64,000 bases of DNA, taken from Microvirga aerilata (lineage in GTDB: Bacteria > Pseudomonadota > Alphaproteobacteria > Rhizobiales > Beijerinckiaceae). Positions 42,236-50,881 of the stretch are shown here, in pieces. The notes below the pieces were generated by a model that saw only the letters and a program-made list of their open reading frames with translations, had not been told where the DNA came from and made no database searches. How positions within the stretch are numbered: the first letter of the stretch is position 1; each line of letters begins with the position of its first letter. The stretch is from the NCBI RefSeq assembly GCF_016743775.1, contig NZ_JAEQMY010000016.1:51421-115420 (forward strand), given 5' to 3'. The translations under genes were made by a program, and so were the position numbers.

Positions 42236-43402
42236 TCAGTTGGACTTGGCGGCCTTCACCGGGTCCTTGACGTTCGCGATCGTGGCAAACTCCACGTTGT
42301 AGAGCTCACCGTTCACCCGCTCCACCTTCCGCACATAGATGTTCTGCACGATGTCGCGCGTCTGCGGATCAATCGAGATCGGCCCGCGCGGGCTGGTCCA
42401 GCTCATGCCCTTCATCGCATCGATCAGCGCCTGGCCACCCTGGCCGTTGGTCTTCTTCAGCCCCTCGTAGATCAGGTGCATGCCGTCGTAGCCGCCCACC
42501 GCCATGAAGTTCGGGCGCATGTTGGGGTTGGCCTTCTTGAAGGCTTCCACAAACGCCTTGTTCTCAGGGCTGTCGTGAGACGCGGAGTAGTGATGGGTGG
42601 TGATCGTCCCCAAGGCCACGTCGCCGATGTTGTTCAGCAGATCGTCGTCCGTGACGCTTCCCTCCGCCAGGAGGCGGATGCCGCTTTTGTCGAGGCCGCG
42701 CTCCACGAACTGTTTCATGAACTGCGCGCCGACGCCGGAGGGCACGAAGGCCAGGAGAGCATCGGGCTTGGCGTCGGCCACCTTCTGCAGGAAGGGCGAG
42801 AAGTCGGGGTTCGCCAGCGGCACCCGCAGGTTCTCGACTTGGCCGCCGGCCTTGGTGAAGACTTCGGTGAAGGACTTCTCCACGTCGATGCCGGGACCAT
42901 AGTCCGACACCAGGGTCGTCACCTTCTTGATGCCGTTCTTGGCCGCCCAATCCGCGAGCGGCACGGTGGCCTGGGCCGCCGTGAAGCTGGTGCGCACGAT
43001 GAAGGGGGACGCTTCCGTGATCGTCGAGGTCGCGGCGGCCATGACGACTTGAGGCACCTTGGCCTGGGTTGCGAGCGGCGCGGGCGCGAGAGCCAGCGGG
43101 GTGAGGCCAAAGCCTGCCATGACGCTGATCTTGTCGTTGACGATCAGCTCCTGCGCCAGACGCTTGGTCACGTCCGCCACGCCCGTGTCGTCCTTCACGA
43201 TCAGCTGGATCTTTTTGCCCGCCACCGTGTCGCCCTTCTGCTGCATGTACAGCTTGGCCGCCGCTTCGATCTGCCGCCCCGTCGAGGCGAACGGCCCCGT
43301 CATCGGCAGGATCAAGCCTACCTTCAGGGTCTCCTGGGCCAGGGCCGAGCCGCTCAGCGCCAGCATGGCCGCCGCAGCACCTACAAATGTCCGACGTAGC
43401 AT
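42236..43402 (-). CDS. ABC substrate-binding protein, LivK-like (paralog 2)
   Basis: 388 aa, the same length as paralog 1 and identical in the first 124 and about the last 110 residues; substitutions cluster between residues 125 and 280 (for example LPQATVPMAEW versus AAQATVPLADW, and VKLIGPGDV versus IRLLAEGSV). It has no permease of its own, so it probably delivers a second ligand to the LIV-type permease downstream. A terminator isolates it from the oxygenase operon. Confidence 0.92.
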   Translation of the reverse strand: MLRRTFVGAAAAMLALSGSALAQETLKVGLILPMTGPFASTGRQIEAAAKLYMQQKGDTVAGKKIQLIVKDDTGVADVTKRLAQELIVNDKISVMAGFGLTPLALAPAPLATQAKVPQVVMAAATSTITEASPFIVRTSFTAAQATVPLADWAAKNGIKKVTTLVSDYGPGIDVEKSFTEVFTKAGGQVENLRVPLANPDFSPFLQKVADAKPDALLAFVPSGVGAQFMKQFVERGLDKSGIRLLAEGSVTDDDLLNNIGDVALGTITTHHYSASHDSPENKAFVEAFKKANPNMRPNFMAVGGYDGMHLIYEGLKKTNGQGGQALIDAMKGMSWTSPRGPISIDPQTRDIVQNIYVRKVERVNGELYNVEFATIANVKDPVKAAKSN

Positions 43403-43511
43403 TTCCTCTTTCCTCCCTTGTTGGCCTTCCTCAGTGCTCCCTGTCAGACCTTGATGGCCTCTTGGCTGGAGCCGAGGAAGAGTTTGCCTTGATGGCTTAG
43501 AACGGCATGGC

Positions 43512-44528
43512 CTATTCCGGCTTGATGCCGGTACGCTTCACGAGCTCTCCCCACCGGCCCATTTCCTTGGCGATGTGATCGCGGAATTCGGCCGGAGTGT
43601 TGGTCCAGACCTCGGCTCCTTCCAGAGACAGGCGCTCGGCGATCTCGGGCGCTGCCATCGCGGTTCTGATCTCCGTGTTGAGGCGCTCGATCACGGTTTT
43701 CGGCGTCCCGGCCGGAACCAGGATTCCATACCATTGGGACGCCTCAAATCCCGGAAACCCGGACTCGGCAACGGTCGGAACGGAAGGGGCGCCCTTGAGG
43801 CGCGAAAGGCCGGAGACGGCGAGCGCCCGCATGGTGCCCGCCTCCACATGCTGAAGCAGGTTGGGAGCGCCCGTGAAGGTGAGCTGCACACGGCCTCCGA
43901 GCAGGTCCGTCACGGCAGGCGCCGTGCCCCGGTAGGGAACATGGGTCATCGTGATCCCCGCCCGGTCGGCGAGCGCCACCATGGCGATGCGAGCCGCACT
44001 GCCGACGCCGCCGGACGCATAGTTCAGCTTGCCGGGATTCTGCTTGGCGTAGTCGATCAGCTCCTGAAGCGTCTTTGCCGGGACATCCGGGTGAACGACG
44101 AGCATGTTGTGCACATTCGCGATGCCGCTGACCGGCTCGAAGCTCTTGACGGGGTCATATTGCAGCTTCGGATACAGGGCCGGGTTGACCGCGAAGGTGC
44201 CGATGTGACCCATCACGATGGTATGACCGTCCGCGGGGGCGCGGGCTACGGAGCCCACGCCGACGGAGCCGCCGGCGCCTGGGCGAGATTCGACGATCAC
44301 CGGAGACTTGAACGCGCCTTCAAGCCGTTGCCCGAGAAGCCTCGCCAAGATGTCGGTCGATCCGCCGGGCGTGAAAGGAACGACCAGGATGATGTTCTGG
44401 CTCGGATATGTTTGGGCTGCGGCGCGGGCGGAGTGCGTGGCGGCCATGCCCCAGGCGGCCGCACCGGCAAGCACGTGACGGCGCGTGAGGTTGGAACGAA
44501 CGGGCTCTTCGGACATGCCGTCTTTCAT
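43512..44528 (-). CDS. Bug/TctC-family tripartite tricarboxylate transporter receptor (1)
   Basis: 338 aa with a twin-arginine-like signal (NLTRRHVLAGAAAWG) and the Bug fold: YPSQNIILVVPFTPGGSTDI, VESRPGAGGSVGVGSVARAP, YASGGVGSAARIAMVALADR and MTHVPYRGTAPAVTDLLGGR. These periplasmic proteins capture carboxylates, including aromatic acids such as terephthalate. No TctA/TctB membrane genes are nearby, so it must work with components elsewhere or act as a sensor. It is the last gene of the LigI-LigAB unit. Confidence 0.88.
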   Translation of the reverse strand: MKDGMSEEPVRSNLTRRHVLAGAAAWGMAATHSARAAAQTYPSQNIILVVPFTPGGSTDILARLLGQRLEGAFKSPVIVESRPGAGGSVGVGSVARAPADGHTIVMGHIGTFAVNPALYPKLQYDPVKSFEPVSGIANVHNMLVVHPDVPAKTLQELIDYAKQNPGKLNYASGGVGSAARIAMVALADRAGITMTHVPYRGTAPAVTDLLGGRVQLTFTGAPNLLQHVEAGTMRALAVSGLSRLKGAPSVPTVAESGFPGFEASQWYGILVPAGTPKTVIERLNTEIRTAMAAPEIAERLSLEGAEVWTNTPAEFRDHIAKEMGRWGELVKRTGIKPE

Positions 44529-44587
44529 GTGCAGTCTCCTCCCAGCATCCCGGCTGGATCGATGTTGGTCTGATAGACGTCGAAAAA

Positions 44588-44926
44588 TCAGCGTCCCTGG
44601 TCGTCCGGATACTTGGGGGTCATGGGATCGATCCGATGCGCCTGGAAGCGCGAGGCCAGGGCCGTGATCTCGATGGACTCGACGAGGCCGGCGAGCGCGA
44701 ACGGATCGTTCTCCGCGAAGGCTTGTGCCGCCTCACGGGAGGCCGCCTCCAGCACGCCGAAATTGCCGGTTGGCGCCTCGCCATCGTCCTCCGTCAGGGC
44801 ACTGCCGATCAAGACCCTGGCAAGCCCGCCTCCGCCCGAGGCCACGTGCTGGCGGTGCGCATCCCGGTGCTGCTCGCGCAAGGCGTTCATGCCGGGCTTG
44901 TGGCGGCAGGTCATGAGCCAGTACAT
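44588..44926 (-). CDS. YciI-like protein (YCII-related domain)
   Basis: 112 aa: MYWLMTCRHKPGMNALREQH RDAHRQHVASGGGGL, then GSALTEDDGEAPTGNFGVLE and the AFAENDPFALAGLVESIEI motif. The single ferredoxin-like alpha/beta domain has the family's D-P-F pattern. YciI-like proteins are often muconolactone-isomerase-like helpers in aromatic pathways. It sits four bases after ligB. A tautomerase or isomerase role here is conjecture. Confidence 0.8.
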   Translation of the reverse strand: MYWLMTCRHKPGMNALREQHRDAHRQHVASGGGGLARVLIGSALTEDDGEAPTGNFGVLEAASREAAQAFAENDPFALAGLVESIEITALASRFQAHRIDPMTPKYPDDQGR

Positions 44927-44930
44927 GGGG

Positions 44931-45797
44931 TCACGCCGCCACGGCCGGAGACGACGTCGCCTTGTTCTCCATGACGATCATCCCGGCCCCTGTCATGGAG
45001 GCTGGCACGAAGTAGTGCTTGTGGCGCACCACCACATCGCGATCCATGGCGCCGCGCATGACGAGCCACATCATCAGCTCCGCGCCCTCGCTGCCGAACA
45101 TCTCCACATATTGCTCGCGGGACATGGCCGCGAGCTTGTCGGGATCGGTGGCGATGTCCCTCAAGAAGGCTTCGTCGGCCGGCGGGTTGACGAAGCCGGC
45201 GCGGGCGCCCTGAAGCTGGTGGGAGAGGCCGCCGGTGCCGAGCACCACGAAGCGCTCGTCGCCAGGATAGCTCTCGATGGCCTGGCGCAGCACCCGGCCC
45301 ATCTCGTAGCAGCGGCTCGGAAGCGGGATCGGGTACTGGATCACGTTGACGAAGATCGGCACCACCCGCACCGGCCACTGGTCCGGACGACCCCAGAAGA
45401 GCTCCATGGGAACCTGGATGCCGTGGTCGACCTCGATTTCCTGGCAGATCATCGGATCGAACCGGTTCTCGACCAAGGTGTCGATGAAGTGCCAGGAGAA
45501 GTCGACGGCGCCCCTGAACGGCGGGATGGCGCGAGGGCCCCAGCCCTCGTCGACGGGGCGGTATTCCTCGGCGCATCCCACCGCGAAGGTCGGCACCTTG
45601 TCGAGGAAGAACGAGTTGCCGTGATCGTTGAAGATCACCACGGCTACGTCGGGCTTGTGCTCCTTCACCCAGTCCTGGCCCGGAATGTATCCGTCGAAGA
45701 ACGGCTTCCAGTCCGGCGTGTCCCGCAACCCCTTGTCGATCGCGGCGGCAATCGAGGGAACATGCGATGTTCCCAGACCTCCAATGAGCTTCGCCAT
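44931..45797 (-). CDS. ligB: Protocatechuate 4,5-dioxygenase beta (catalytic) subunit
   Basis: 288 aa type II extradiol dioxygenase. The Fe(II) ligands match Sphingobium LigB by position: H12 (GLGTSHVPSI), H59 (FNDHGNSFF) and E240 (SEGAELMMW). The catalytic base is H193 (TGGLSHQLQG). It opens the ring of protocatechuate between C4 and C5 to 4-carboxy-2-hydroxymuconate semialdehyde; gallate is an alternative substrate. The start has AGGGAAGAAATAGCC upstream, and the alpha subunit gene ends two bases before it. Confidence 0.93.
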   Translation of the reverse strand: MAKLIGGLGTSHVPSIAAAIDKGLRDTPDWKPFFDGYIPGQDWVKEHKPDVAVVIFNDHGNSFFLDKVPTFAVGCAEEYRPVDEGWGPRAIPPFRGAVDFSWHFIDTLVENRFDPMICQEIEVDHGIQVPMELFWGRPDQWPVRVVPIFVNVIQYPIPLPSRCYEMGRVLRQAIESYPGDERFVVLGTGGLSHQLQGARAGFVNPPADEAFLRDIATDPDKLAAMSREQYVEMFGSEGAELMMWLVMRGAMDRDVVVRHKHYFVPASMTGAGMIVMENKATSSPAVAA

Positions 45798-45799
45798 GG

Positions 45800-46150
45800 C
45801 TATTTCTTCCCTAAACGGTTGCGCAGGAAATCGTCGTGATCCATGCCGGCCTGATGGGCGCCGATCTCGGTGATGCGCACAGGGTCGACGGCCGAGATCT
45901 TGAGAATGAAGAAGAGGTTGCCGCCCAGCCGCACCATCTCGCGCCAGTTCCGGGACATGACGGCTTCCTTCTCCTCGGGCGTCAGCCCGAAACGGTCGAG
46001 ATAGGCGCCCTCGTCCTGCCGGAAGGCCTCGCGGTTTTCAGGCTTGCTCAACCCCATGGCCATCTTGTTGATGCGGTATCCGGCGAGCGACCGCTTGCGG
46101 TCGAACAGCGGCGTGTCTGGGATCTTGTCCTGACCAGGCTTGTCTTCCAT
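45800..46150 (-). CDS. ligA: Protocatechuate 4,5-dioxygenase alpha subunit
   Basis: 116 aa from the ATG at 46150. LigA signature regions are present: DTPLFDRKRSLAGYRINKMA MGLSKPENREAF, DEGAYLDRFGLTPEEKEAVM, MVRLGGNLFFILKISAVD and the GAHQAGMDHDDFL end. It forms the lid over the LigB active site in the alpha2beta2 enzyme. The longest frame (to 46216) would overlap the hydrolase gene and is not needed. Confidence 0.93.
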   Translation of the reverse strand: MEDKPGQDKIPDTPLFDRKRSLAGYRINKMAMGLSKPENREAFRQDEGAYLDRFGLTPEEKEAVMSRNWREMVRLGGNLFFILKISAVDPVRITEIGAHQAGMDHDDFLRNRLGKK

Positions 46151-46155
46151 GGCTT

Positions 46156-46902
46156 TCACCTCCCCGTTTCCGCCGCACCTTGGGTGCTTGCGGGTTTGTT
46201 TTCGAAACCGAGCCACCGCAGCAGGGCGCTGGAAACCTGCCCGGGCTGCTCGAGCAGGGACATGTGGCCGCTGTCCTCGATAACGACGAGCTCGGCGTTC
46301 GGGATAAGCTCCGCCATCTCCTCGTGCTGGGCAAGCGGGCTCCAGCGATCCTGGCGCCCCACCATGACCAGCGTCGGGCAGGTGATGCCGGCTAGGCGGG
46401 GGCGCAGATCCGGGCGGTTGAGAAGCGCCTGGATCTGGCGGTGATGCTGCTCCGGTGTGGCCCGCAGGACCATCGCCTTGAGCGGGTCCAGCAGGGTTCG
46501 ATCATCGACCCTGTCCGCATGGAGCATCGGCGGAAGCCAGCGATCCGCCAGGGCCTCCATGCCTTGCGTGAACGCCAGATCGACCAGAACCTGCCGCTTG
46601 GCCTCATCGCCTTCCCGGCGGGAATCGACGCCTGTGTCGATGAGGGCGAGCTTCGCGATGCGCTCCGGCGCGAGATGCACCATCTCCATGGCAACCCGGG
46701 CCCCCATGGAATGGCCGATGGCGACGAGGGGACCATCCGCTATCCCTAAGGCCGAGCGGGCCATCGCGTCGATGGAGTCGTGCTGCGAGAAGTCCGCAAC
46801 GAGAACTCTCGCGTGCGGCTTCAAGGCTTCGATCTGCCCGCTCCAGATGCTGGCGTCGCAGAGGAGCCCCGGCAGAAGAAGGATTGTTGGCTGTTCGTTC
46901 AT
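46156..46902 (-). CDS. Alpha/beta-fold hydrolase
   Basis: 248 aa. The nucleophile elbow is GHSMG (AIGHSMGARVAMEM). The acid probably lies in MVGRQDRWSP and the histidine in IEDSGHMSLLEQP, giving a complete triad. The N-terminal TILLLPGLLCDASIW oxyanion region is typical of esterases and of 3-oxoadipate enol-lactonase-like enzymes. In this operon it could hydrolyse an aromatic ester or lactone; the substrate is unknown. It lies five bases upstream of ligA. Confidence 0.87.
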   Translation of the reverse strand: MNEQPTILLLPGLLCDASIWSGQIEALKPHARVLVADFSQHDSIDAMARSALGIADGPLVAIGHSMGARVAMEMVHLAPERIAKLALIDTGVDSRREGDEAKRQVLVDLAFTQGMEALADRWLPPMLHADRVDDRTLLDPLKAMVLRATPEQHHRQIQALLNRPDLRPRLAGITCPTLVMVGRQDRWSPLAQHEEMAELIPNAELVVIEDSGHMSLLEQPGQVSSALLRWLGFENKPASTQGAAETGR

Positions 46903-46960
46903 CCCTGATGACCTCGAGGCTCGTGCCGGGCGTATCCGGAGTCCACCGAAATAACGGCCT

Positions 46961-47947
46961 TTACTGCTTCGGGATGCCCGCCTTCTCGATCACGGCCCGC
47001 CACTTCTCGATGTCGGATCGCAGACGCTCGGTCAGTTCGGCCGGGGTCTCGCTGCGGGCCTCGATTCCGAGATCGAGCAGGCGTGCCTTGATGTCCTGTG
47101 CCGCCAGGATTTCCTTTAGGCTTCCGTTCAGCTTCTGAACGAGCGCTTCCGGCGTTCCCTTCGGCGCGAACAGGGCATTCCAGGAGGTGACGTCGAATCC
47201 TGCGACGCCCGCCTCCTGAACGGTCGGAACATCGGGCAGAGCGGCCGAGCGGCGCGGCCCGGAGGTGGCAAGCGCCCTCACCTGCTGCCCTTCGAGGGCC
47301 GATTTCAGGGCAGCCTGGGAGTCGATCAGAAGGTGCGTGTCGTCCCGCAGGAGGGACACCAGGGCATCCGGCGTGTTGCGGAAGGGGACATGCCTGAGAT
47401 CCGCGCCCGCCTCGCCCTTGAACAGAACGGAGGTCAGATGTTGGGTGCTCCCTACCGCGACCGTCGCCACGTTCAGGGTTCCCGGCTTGTCCTTGGCGTA
47501 TTGGATGAGGTCCTTGAGGGACTTGTGCTCCGAATTCGCGTTCACGGCGAAAAGGAAGTCGAAGGTTCCCAAGGTGGAAATCGGCACGAAGTCCTTCAGG
47601 GGATCGAACGGGAGATTGGAGAACAGCGGCACGCTGACGGCGGTGCCGTTCGTCAGCATGGTGAGCGTCTGCCCGTCCGGCGCGCTCGACAGGGCAGACC
47701 GGGCCGCCGTGATGCCGCCGGCTCCCGGCATGTTCTCGACGATGAAGCGTTGCCCGAGCTTTTCGCTGAGCTTCTCGGCAACGATCCTGATCGTCACGTC
47801 CGCCACGCCGCCGGCGCCGAACGGCACGATGATCTTGACGGGCCGTGTCGGGTAATCCGACTGCGCCAGCGCAGGGCCGGAGACAGTCAGCCCCGCAGCC
47901 ATGGCAAGAGCCAGCATCATGGATCGTATGGTAATCGTGCCGAGCAT
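46961..47947 (-). CDS. Bug/TctC-family tripartite tricarboxylate transporter receptor (2)
   Basis: 328 aa from the ATG at 47947 (AGGGAAGGAAACC upstream). It has a signal peptide (MLAGTITIR-like start, then MMLALAMAAGLTVSGPALA) and the Bug motifs YPTRPVKIIVPFGAGGVADV, VENMPGAGGITAARSALSSA and LRHVPFRNTPDALVSLL. It is an orphan periplasmic binding protein in the LigI-LigAB unit, presumably for an aromatic or tricarboxylic acid. It is only moderately similar to the one at 43512, so they likely bind different ligands. Confidence 0.88.
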   Translation of the reverse strand: MLGTITIRSMMLALAMAAGLTVSGPALAQSDYPTRPVKIIVPFGAGGVADVTIRIVAEKLSEKLGQRFIVENMPGAGGITAARSALSSAPDGQTLTMLTNGTAVSVPLFSNLPFDPLKDFVPISTLGTFDFLFAVNANSEHKSLKDLIQYAKDKPGTLNVATVAVGSTQHLTSVLFKGEAGADLRHVPFRNTPDALVSLLRDDTHLLIDSQAALKSALEGQQVRALATSGPRRSAALPDVPTVQEAGVAGFDVTSWNALFAPKGTPEALVQKLNGSLKEILAAQDIKARLLDLGIEARSETPAELTERLRSDIEKWRAVIEKAGIPKQ

Positions 47948-47984
47948 GATTGAGGTTTCCTTCCCTGTATTTTTTGTCTGACGG

Positions 47985-48863
47985 TCAGTCGTCGAATCTG
48001 AACAGCCGCGCCGGATTGTCGACGAGAAGCTTCTGCCGGAGCGCCGGATCCGGCGCATAGAGCGGCACGAGATCTACAAGGTCGCCGTCGTCGGGCATCA
48101 CCGGCACGTTCGGATGAGGCCAGTCGGTTCCCCACAGAACCCGATCGGGTGCCAGCTCGACCAGCGCCCGGCCGAAGGGGGCGACATCATGAAAGGGCGG
48201 TCCCCCTCGCGAGATGCGCTCGGGGCAAGTGACCTTCACCCAGCACTTCTCGTCGTCGCGCACCAGATCCATCAGGGCAACGAAGCCCGGCTGATCGAGA
48301 CCCTGGCTCGCATCGACCACGCCCATGTGGTCGAGCACGTAGGGAACCGGCAGGCTCATCAGGCGCGGCCGGAACTCCTGGATCAGGGTCGCGGGCAGAT
48401 ACAGATCCACGTGCCATCCAAAACCTGCGATGCGCTCGACGATGCGGTCGAAGGCGCTCATGTCGGGCATCTGGCCGAGGCGCGGCAGGAAGGTGAAGCG
48501 GCACCCTTCTATGCCGGCCTCCAAGAGATCCCTGAGCTCGCGCTCGCCGAAGCTGTCGTCCACATTGGCGATCCCCTTGTAGCGCCCGCCGCTCTGCGCG
48601 ATGGCGTCGGTCACCACCCGGTTGTCGCGGCCGTGAGGCGTCGCGTTGACGATCACCGCCCGCTCGACGCCGAGGCGGTCATGCAGGGCGCGAAACATCT
48701 CGAGCGGGGCATCGGGCGGCGTATAGGGCCGCTCCGGCACGTAAGGATATCGCTCGCCGGGGCCGAAGATATGGCAATGGGTGTCGCAGCTCCCGGGCGG
48801 GAGCTTGAAGGACGGTGCCCTGGGATCAGGGTGGGGAGGCGGGATCGTCGGCACAGGCGTCAT
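47985..48863 (-). CDS. ligI: 2-pyrone-4,6-dicarboxylate lactonase-like amidohydrolase
   Basis: 292 aa amidohydrolase_2 TIM barrel. It opens with SCDTHCHIFGPGERYPYVPE. Later come VDDSFGERELRDLLEAGIEGCRFTF, YVLDHMGVVDASQGL and the terminal GTDWPHPNVPVMPDDGDLVD. These are the LigI hallmarks; LigI hydrolyses 2-pyrone-4,6-dicarboxylate to 4-oxalomesaconate without a metal. It is the first gene of the minus-strand unit, divergent from lysR with a shared promoter region. Confidence 0.9.
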   Translation of the reverse strand: MTPVPTIPPPHPDPRAPSFKLPPGSCDTHCHIFGPGERYPYVPERPYTPPDAPLEMFRALHDRLGVERAVIVNATPHGRDNRVVTDAIAQSGGRYKGIANVDDSFGERELRDLLEAGIEGCRFTFLPRLGQMPDMSAFDRIVERIAGFGWHVDLYLPATLIQEFRPRLMSLPVPYVLDHMGVVDASQGLDQPGFVALMDLVRDDEKCWVKVTCPERISRGGPPFHDVAPFGRALVELAPDRVLWGTDWPHPNVPVMPDDGDLVDLVPLYAPDPALRQKLLVDNPARLFRFDD

Positions 48864-48937
48864 TCAGGTGATCGAGCCCTGTCATGGATCGGAGACGGCA
48901 TGGTTCCACCCATGAAATGCGATAGAGCTAAAATGAA

Positions 48938-48977
48938 GCAAATGGTTTGTTTTTGGGGATTGATGAATATACTTCAT
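48938..48977. promoter_or_regulatory. Two-part putative LysR-binding module upstream of ligI and lysR (copy A)
   Basis: GCAAATGGTTTGTTT (48938-48952) is followed, 25 bases centre to centre, by the palindrome ATGAATATACTTCAT (48963-48977), which has the T-N11-A form of LysR boxes. The same two elements at the same spacing recur in mirror orientation at 49961-49999. Confidence 0.65.
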
Positions 48978-49023
48978 GTATCTGGTCTGCCGGACCGGCA
49001 GCCACCCCCGATACGGACCGCTC

Positions 49024-49956
49024 ATGCGAATTGATTTCCTCGGGCTTCATGCCTTCGTGGCCATTGCGGAGCGCGGCAGCTTTCAGCTCGCGGCAGCCCA
49101 TCTCAACCTGTCGCAGACGGCGCTGAGCCATCGCATCCGCAAGCTGGAGGAGGATCTCGGGGTCAAGCTCCTTTCCCGCACCACCCGGGAGGTCTCGCTC
49201 ACCCAGGCCGGCCTGAACCTGCTGCCGAAGGTGAAGCAAACCATCGAAAGCCTCTCGGGATCCCTGGACGAACTGCGGCAGGAGGGCCGCAGCCGTCAGG
49301 AGACCCTCTCCATCGGATGCCTGCCCACCATCGCGTCCGGCCGCCTGCCCTCGGCTCTGCGCCTCTTCCAGGAGCAGCACCCGGACGTGGTGCTGCGGAT
49401 CTACGACAATTCGGCGACGGAGATCAGCAACCTGGTTCAAAACGGCACGATCGCCTTCGGCATCACCCTCGTTGCCGCCCATCGGTGGGATTTCGACATC
49501 GAAATGCTGATCAAGGATCCCTTCACGCTGGTCTGTCCGGAGGACCATCCGCTGGCGTCCGAATCCGCCGTGAGCTGGTCCGATCTCGCGGAGGAGCCCT
49601 TGATCCGGATCAGCCCGCAGACGGGCAACCGCATGATCATCGACGACGCCCTGGGAAGCCGGCGCGAGGGCCTGAGCTGGCGCTACGAGGTCCAGCACAT
49701 CCAGACCGCCGTCGCGCTGGTCAAGGCAGGCGTGGCGCTGACGGTGATTCCCAGCCGCGCTTTCGACGCCGTCGACGAGCGGGGCCTCAAGCTGGTGCCC
49801 CTGCGCAACCCGAGCATCACGCGCCAGCTCGGCATCATCTCGCGGCGGGGAACGCCCCTCTCCCCATTGGCTGACGAACTGCGCAAGATCATCGTCCAGG
49901 TTTTCACGGGCGAGAAGGGCAGCTCGCAAAAGCGGGTTGCCCGGAAGCTCTCGTAA
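49024..49956 (+). CDS. LysR-family transcriptional regulator
   Basis: 310 aa from the ATG at 49024. It has the LysR wHTH (MRIDFLGLHAFVAIAERGSF QLAAAHLNLSQTALSHRIRK) and the periplasmic-binding-like effector domain (LSIGCLPTIASGRLPSALRL, DIEMLIKDPFTLVCPEDHPLA, ALVKAGVALTVIPSRAFD). It lies between the ligI unit and the galB unit and is flanked by mirrored binding modules. It is therefore the likely activator of both, responding to a pathway intermediate. An ATG at 48976 would overlap the module and is rejected. Confidence 0.9.
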   Translation: MRIDFLGLHAFVAIAERGSFQLAAAHLNLSQTALSHRIRKLEEDLGVKLLSRTTREVSLTQAGLNLLPKVKQTIESLSGSLDELRQEGRSRQETLSIGCLPTIASGRLPSALRLFQEQHPDVVLRIYDNSATEISNLVQNGTIAFGITLVAAHRWDFDIEMLIKDPFTLVCPEDHPLASESAVSWSDLAEEPLIRISPQTGNRMIIDDALGSRREGLSWRYEVQHIQTAVALVKAGVALTVIPSRAFDAVDERGLKLVPLRNPSITRQLGIISRRGTPLSPLADELRKIIVQVFTGEKGSSQKRVARKLS

Positions 49957-49960
49957 TTCC

Positions 49961-49999
49961 TGAATAAAATTCATCAAAAGCTATAAACAAACCATTTGC
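49961..49999. promoter_or_regulatory. Two-part putative LysR-binding module upstream of galB (copy B, mirrored)
   Basis: TGAATAAAATTCA (49961-49973, a palindrome) is followed at 25 bases centre to centre by AAACAAACCATTTGC (49985-49999). The latter is the exact reverse complement of the 15-base element at 48938-48952. It precedes galB by about 160 bases. Confidence 0.65.
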
Positions 50000-50158
50000 T
50001 GCATACACCTTCCCTGATGCACCTTCCCCGGACCTTGTTCACAGTTCAGGGGGAGAAGGACCATTCAGCGGCGCATTCCACGCACGATGACAAGTCGGTC
50101 GCAATAAAGCCGGACGCGGCGCTGCTTGAACTCCTGAGCTCTTCCTTTTGAGGCTGCC

Positions 50159-50881
50159 ATGACCACTGGAAAGACCGGACTTGTCGTCACCGCCCATCCC
50201 GGTGACTTCGTATGGCGCGCCGGCGGCGCCATCGCCCTTCATGCGAAGAAGGGCTATCGCATGAAGATCGTCTGCCTCTCGTTCGGCGAGCGCGGCGAGA
50301 GCCAGTGGGCCTGGAAAAAGGGCGACGTGTCCCTGTCCGAGGTGAAGGCGCAACGCCGCGAGGAGGCCGAGCGGGCCGCCGAGACTCTCGGGGCCGAGAT
50401 CGAGTTCTTCGACGCGGGCGATTATCCGCTCTACACGACTCCTGAGATGCTGGACCGCCTGATCGACATCTACCGGGAGCTCAAGCCCTCCTTCGTGCTC
50501 ACCCACTCCCTGGAGGATCCCTACAACGTGGATCATCCCGAGGCCACGCGCTTTGCGCAGGAGGCCCGCATCATCGCCCAGGCCGCAGGCCACAAGCCCA
50601 ACCCGGACCTGACTTACAACGCACCGCCGGTCTTCCTCTTCGAGCCGCATCAGCCCGAGCAGTGCAACTACAAACCCAACCTGATCCTGAACATCGACGA
50701 TGTGTGGGAGACCAAGCGCAAGGCCTTCGAGATCCTCGCGGCTCAGAAGCACCTGTGGGAATACTACACCCGCGTGGCCCTGAACCGCGGCATGCAGGGC
50801 GGGCGCAACTCCGGACGCGCCATGACCTACGGCGAAGCCTACCAGCGCATCTTCCCCCAGATCGTCGAGGAACTCGCATGA
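50159..50881 (+). CDS. galB: 4-oxalomesaconate hydratase-like PIG-L family protein
   Basis: 240 aa PIG-L/LmbE fold. [22 protein letters not shown] replaces the usual AHPDDE zinc motif in the manner of Gal[41 protein letters not shown] and [20 protein letters not shown] follow. GalB of Pseudomonas putida hydrates 4-oxalomesaconate to 4-carboxy-4-hydroxy-2-oxoadipate and is unrelated to LigJ, which is absent here. It has a TTGAGG site, and its stop overlaps the aldolase start (ATGA). Confidence 0.87.
   Translation: MTTGKTGLVVTAHPGDFVWRAGGAIALHAKKGYRMKIVCLSFGERGESQWAWKKGDVSLSEVKAQRREEAERAAETLGAEIEFFDAGDYPLYTTPEMLDRLIDIYRELKPSFVLTHSLEDPYNVDHPEATRFAQEARIIAQAAGHKPNPDLTYNAPPVFLFEPHQPEQCNYKPNLILNIDDVWETKRKAFEILAAQKHLWEYYTRVALNRGMQGGRNSGRAMTYGEAYQRIFPQIVEELA

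Noticed and set aside
41021..43399. 792-codon plus-strand open frame
   Set aside because: It is antisense to the Rieske oxygenase and the second LivK-like gene; a GC-rich shadow frame.
37998..43402. The paired livK-like genes as ends of a composite transposon
   Set aside because: There is no transposase, no terminal inverted repeats and no target duplication. The repeats are functional receptor genes in the same orientation.
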